Below the pieces are notes generated by a model. It was not told where the DNA came from. It did no database searches and saw only the letters and a program-made list of their open reading frames with translations. Positions 61,982 to 64,000 of a DNA stretch of 64,000 nt are shown here, in pieces. Location: assembly GCA_023411115.1 (NCBI GenBank), contig JAEYPF010000016.1, forward strand, positions 62,001 through 126,000. The letters run 5' to 3'. Position 1 is the stretch's first letter. Every line of letters starts with the position of its first letter. Made by a program: the position numbers and the translations under genes. The DNA is from Methanobacteriota archaeon (GTDB lineage: Archaea > Methanobacteriota > Methanobacteria > Methanobacteriales > Methanobacteriaceae).

Positions 61982-62281
61982 ATGACAGATGTAATAAAAA
62001 GAAATGGAAAAAAAGAACCATTTAATGAAGAAAAAGTGAAAAATTCAATTAAAAACGCTGTTAAGGATGCAGGATATAGAGTGCAGGTCAAAAAAAGACT
62101 CATTGATAGAACTATAAATGATTTAAATAAAGCCATACACGACAAGGAAGAAATATCAACATCGAAAATACGCAATATTATAATAAATGACATTGAACAA
62201 GAATGGAATGAAGATCAAGCTCCTGTAACAAGAGCATGGCGAAATTACGAGTTAAAACATGGAGTAATCTACAAAGAATAG
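61982..62281 (+). CDS. Stand-alone ATP-cone protein 3
   Basis: 99 aa; VIKRNGKKEPFNEEKVKNSIKNAVKDAG, then a divergent middle (YRVQVKKRLIDRTINDLNKAIHD) and a RAWRNYELKHGVIYKE end. More divergent than the first two, so the duplication is not new. AAAGGAGATAACTT before ATG 61982. Confidence 0.88.
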   Translation: MTDVIKRNGKKEPFNEEKVKNSIKNAVKDAGYRVQVKKRLIDRTINDLNKAIHDKEEISTSKIRNIIINDIEQEWNEDQAPVTRAWRNYELKHGVIYKE

Positions 62282-62317
62282 ATCAAGTTCTGATAATTCT
62301 AGAATTATTCCAAAAAA

Positions 62318-63046
62318 ATGAAAAACAATCCCTACTTTTTAGGCTGTTCTGGATGGTACTATAATGACTGGGCAGGCCGTTTTTATCCAGAAAAATTAAA
62401 TAAATCTAAATGGTTGGAATATTATTCCAAACATTTTAACACGGTGGAAGTTAACAACACTTTCTACCGATTTCCTAATGAAAAAACAATCAAAGGATGG
62501 TATAAAAGAACACCTGAAAATTTTAAACTTACACTAAAAGCAAATCAGCTTATAACCCATAGAAAGAGATTTAAAGACACTCAAAGTACAGTAAATCGTT
62601 TTTATAGTCTTACAGAGATCCTTGAAGATAAATTAGGATGTATACTATTTCAACTACCTCCTTCAAAGTCAAAGGACATCACTTTTTTAAAAAATGCCGT
62701 TCAACAGTTTAATCCTTCAAAAAATAATATTATGGAATTTAGAGATCCAAGCTGGTTCGATGGCGAAGTTTATGATATATTAACTGAATTTAGAGTTGGA
62801 TTTTGTTCAGTTTCTTCTCATGACTTACCAGATGATCTTATAACCACGTCCAGTATTGCTTATGTAAGGTTTCATGGAATGGGAGCTGAAAGATACCGCT
62901 ACCTTTATTCTAATGAAGAATTAAAAGAATGGGCCGATAAAATAAAGAAATCAAATTCTGATAACATATTTTGCTATTTTAACAACGATTATAATGCAAA
63001 TGCTCCTGAAAATGCCAAAATGCTGCAAGAAATGATAAAACCCTAA
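62318..63046 (+). CDS. DUF72-family protein
   Basis: 242-aa TIM-barrel-like protein: LGCSGWYYNDWAGRFYPE at the start, FNTVEVNNTFYRFPNEKTIKGWY, then FKLTLKANQLITHRKR, and the end YVRFHGMGAERYRYLYSNEELKEWADKI. Conserved DUF72 pattern (G-C-S-G-W; N-T-F-Y). Enzymatic role unknown. Follows the ATP-cone triplet by 36 bases; it could be cotranscribed. Confidence 0.9.
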   Translation: MKNNPYFLGCSGWYYNDWAGRFYPEKLNKSKWLEYYSKHFNTVEVNNTFYRFPNEKTIKGWYKRTPENFKLTLKANQLITHRKRFKDTQSTVNRFYSLTEILEDKLGCILFQLPPSKSKDITFLKNAVQQFNPSKNNIMEFRDPSWFDGEVYDILTEFRVGFCSVSSHDLPDDLITTSSIAYVRFHGMGAERYRYLYSNEELKEWADKIKKSNSDNIFCYFNNDYNANAPENAKMLQEMIKP

Positions 63047-63066
63047 TTTTTTATAAAAAATCAATT

Positions 63067-63612
63067 TTATTGTTCAAGGGCTTTTTTAAGTGTTACCATA
63101 TCTTCTTTTAATTGAGGTAGAAGTGCACGAGAGTATAAAGCAGCTGCCGGATGAAAAAGGGCCATATATTTCCTTCCATTTACCTCATAAATTTCCCCAT
63201 GCATCTGTTTAATATTTTTTTTGCCTATTAAGGCGTAAGCTGCACTATTTCCGAGTAATCCGACAATATCCGGGTCAATTAATTCTATCTGCTTGCTTAA
63301 ATAAAGATCAATGCATGTGCTGTATTCTAATTTTTTTGGTTTTCTGTTATTTTCAGGCCTGCATTTTACAATGGAAGTGATGTAAAAATCAGATCGATCC
63401 ATACCTGCTTCTTCTATTATCTCGCTTAATAGCCTACCAGCCATTCCAATAAATGGCCTTCCCGTCTCATCTTCTTTTTTTCCAGGCGCTTCTCCTACAA
63501 GCATTATTTTAGCGTCTTTTGGGCCTTCTCCAAAAACAACTTTGTTTCTACTTTCATGTAACGGGCATTTGATACATGTACTTGCAATTTCGCAAAGTTC
63601 TTCCAGTTTCAT
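63067..63612 (-). CDS. Uracil-DNA glycosylase (type 4, Fe-S)
   Basis: 181 aa. Cys ligands CIKCPLH (about 13-16), KCRPENNRKP (about 84) and YSTCIDLY (about 98) fit the [4Fe-4S] cluster of family 4/5 UDGs; catalytic-loop GEAPGKKEDETGRPFIGMAGRLL (about 41-63) and HPAAALYSRAL (about 153) are present. Excises uracil from DNA, starting base-excision repair; in hot or oxygen-free archaea this protects against cytosine deamination. Convergent with DUF72. Confidence 0.92.
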   Translation of the reverse strand: MKLEELCEIASTCIKCPLHESRNKVVFGEGPKDAKIMLVGEAPGKKEDETGRPFIGMAGRLLSEIIEEAGMDRSDFYITSIVKCRPENNRKPKKLEYSTCIDLYLSKQIELIDPDIVGLLGNSAAYALIGKKNIKQMHGEIYEVNGRKYMALFHPAAALYSRALLPQLKEDMVTLKKALEQ

Positions 63613-63617
63613 ATTAT

Positions 63618-63977
63618 TTATTTTTTAAACAACTGTATATATGCATATTTTGCAAAATTCTTTTTACGTTTAGATTCTGCGAATTTTTTTAAAGAATTAG
63701 CATGTGAAAGAGCTTTTTCAATTTTAAACCATTTATACGCGTATTCTTCATAATTGATCTTTTCAGCTTTAGTTATGAACAAACTAATGTGTGAAGCAAC
63801 GCTTTCCACTTTAAACAAATCATAAGCATATTTTAGGCGGTGATTCTTCTCAAGAGTTGCATTAATAAAATTATTGATAATTTCAATTTCATCTTTTTCT
63901 GCTGCAATTCTAGGATTACGCCTCTTAATGACTCCCTCAATATTTTCTATCCCTCTTGCTGCTCCCACAACATCCAT
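63618..63977 (-). CDS. Hypothetical protein, possibly truncated at window edge
   Basis: 119 aa from ATG 63977 (DVVGAARGIENIEGVIKRRNPRIAAEKDEIEIINNFINATLEK...), helical, rich in Lys/Ala/Tyr. The frame stays open to the window edge, so the true start could be upstream (I read TVSFKIA before it). No family recognised. Five bases after its stop lies the UDG start, so they share a transcript. Confidence 0.55.
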   Translation of the reverse strand: MDVVGAARGIENIEGVIKRRNPRIAAEKDEIEIINNFINATLEKNHRLKYAYDLFKVESVASHISLFITKAEKINYEEYAYKWFKIEKALSHANSLKKFAESKRKKNFAKYAYIQLFKK

Positions 63978-64000
63978 TGCAATTTTAAATGAAACAGTTC

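Overview
The window is low-GC archaeal DNA, most likely from a mesophilic methanogen of the order Methanobacteriales (Methanobacterium-like). The markers are the archaeal Glu-tRNA(Gln) amidotransferase GatD/GatE, Sep-tRNA:Cys-tRNA synthase, methanogenesis marker protein 8, archaeal-type ThiC and an archaeal replicative DNA ligase. Small zinc-ribbon proteins, a stand-alone TRAM protein and PAS-rich sensor kinases fit the same group. No virus, integrase, IS transposase, CRISPR array or rRNA operon was seen; the only RNA gene found is a tRNA-Ser(CGA).

1-18 kb is an accessory region. It holds three DHA2-type multidrug exporters (one cut by the window edge) with a TrmB regulator, small conserved proteins, a DUF308/antiporter pair, a CPBP protease, a GC-richer erythromycin-esterase gene that looks acquired, and a TetR gene with a perfect 24-bp operator. 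Decay is frequent here: a ferritin-like gene with an in-frame amber, a partial second copy of its HXXEE neighbour, a dispersed 25-bp motif, and a thioredoxin-like gene broken by a 71-bp hairpin element with a 5-bp target-site duplication.

18-36 kb carries PAS sensors, an APC permease, a decayed ADP-forming acyl-CoA synthetase, a Ku-ligase pair (NHEJ), an ATC-hydrolase-like protein, a TrkA/UspA/DASS-transporter cluster and a 1099-residue PocR-PAS-histidine kinase. Two genes here have good Shine-Dalgarno sequences but ACG or GTA where the start codon should be.

36-48 kb holds two ferredoxin-like aldo/keto reductases and a TetR gene that share a set of operator-like palindromes (a probable regulon), three GyrI-like proteins, a flavoredoxin-like protein, a CPBP protease fused to three zinc ribbons, a NYN protein and the tRNA gene. 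48-64 kb is mostly core: SepCysS, thioredoxin reductase, GatE, GatD, methanogenesis marker 8, a CBS protein, ThiC, a glutaredoxin plus ferredoxin-thioredoxin-reductase/rubredoxin pair, a primase-like polymerase overlapping the replicative ligase, three tandem stand-alone ATP-cone proteins, DUF72 and a type-4 uracil-DNA glycosylase.

The best leads are the 71-bp hairpin insertion and related hairpin clusters, the two-locus end-joining toolkit (Ku+ligase; primase-like polymerase+ligase), the ATP-cone triplet, the displaced-start genes, and the TetR/aldo-keto reductase regulon. All functions are inferred by reading the sequence; no database search was run.
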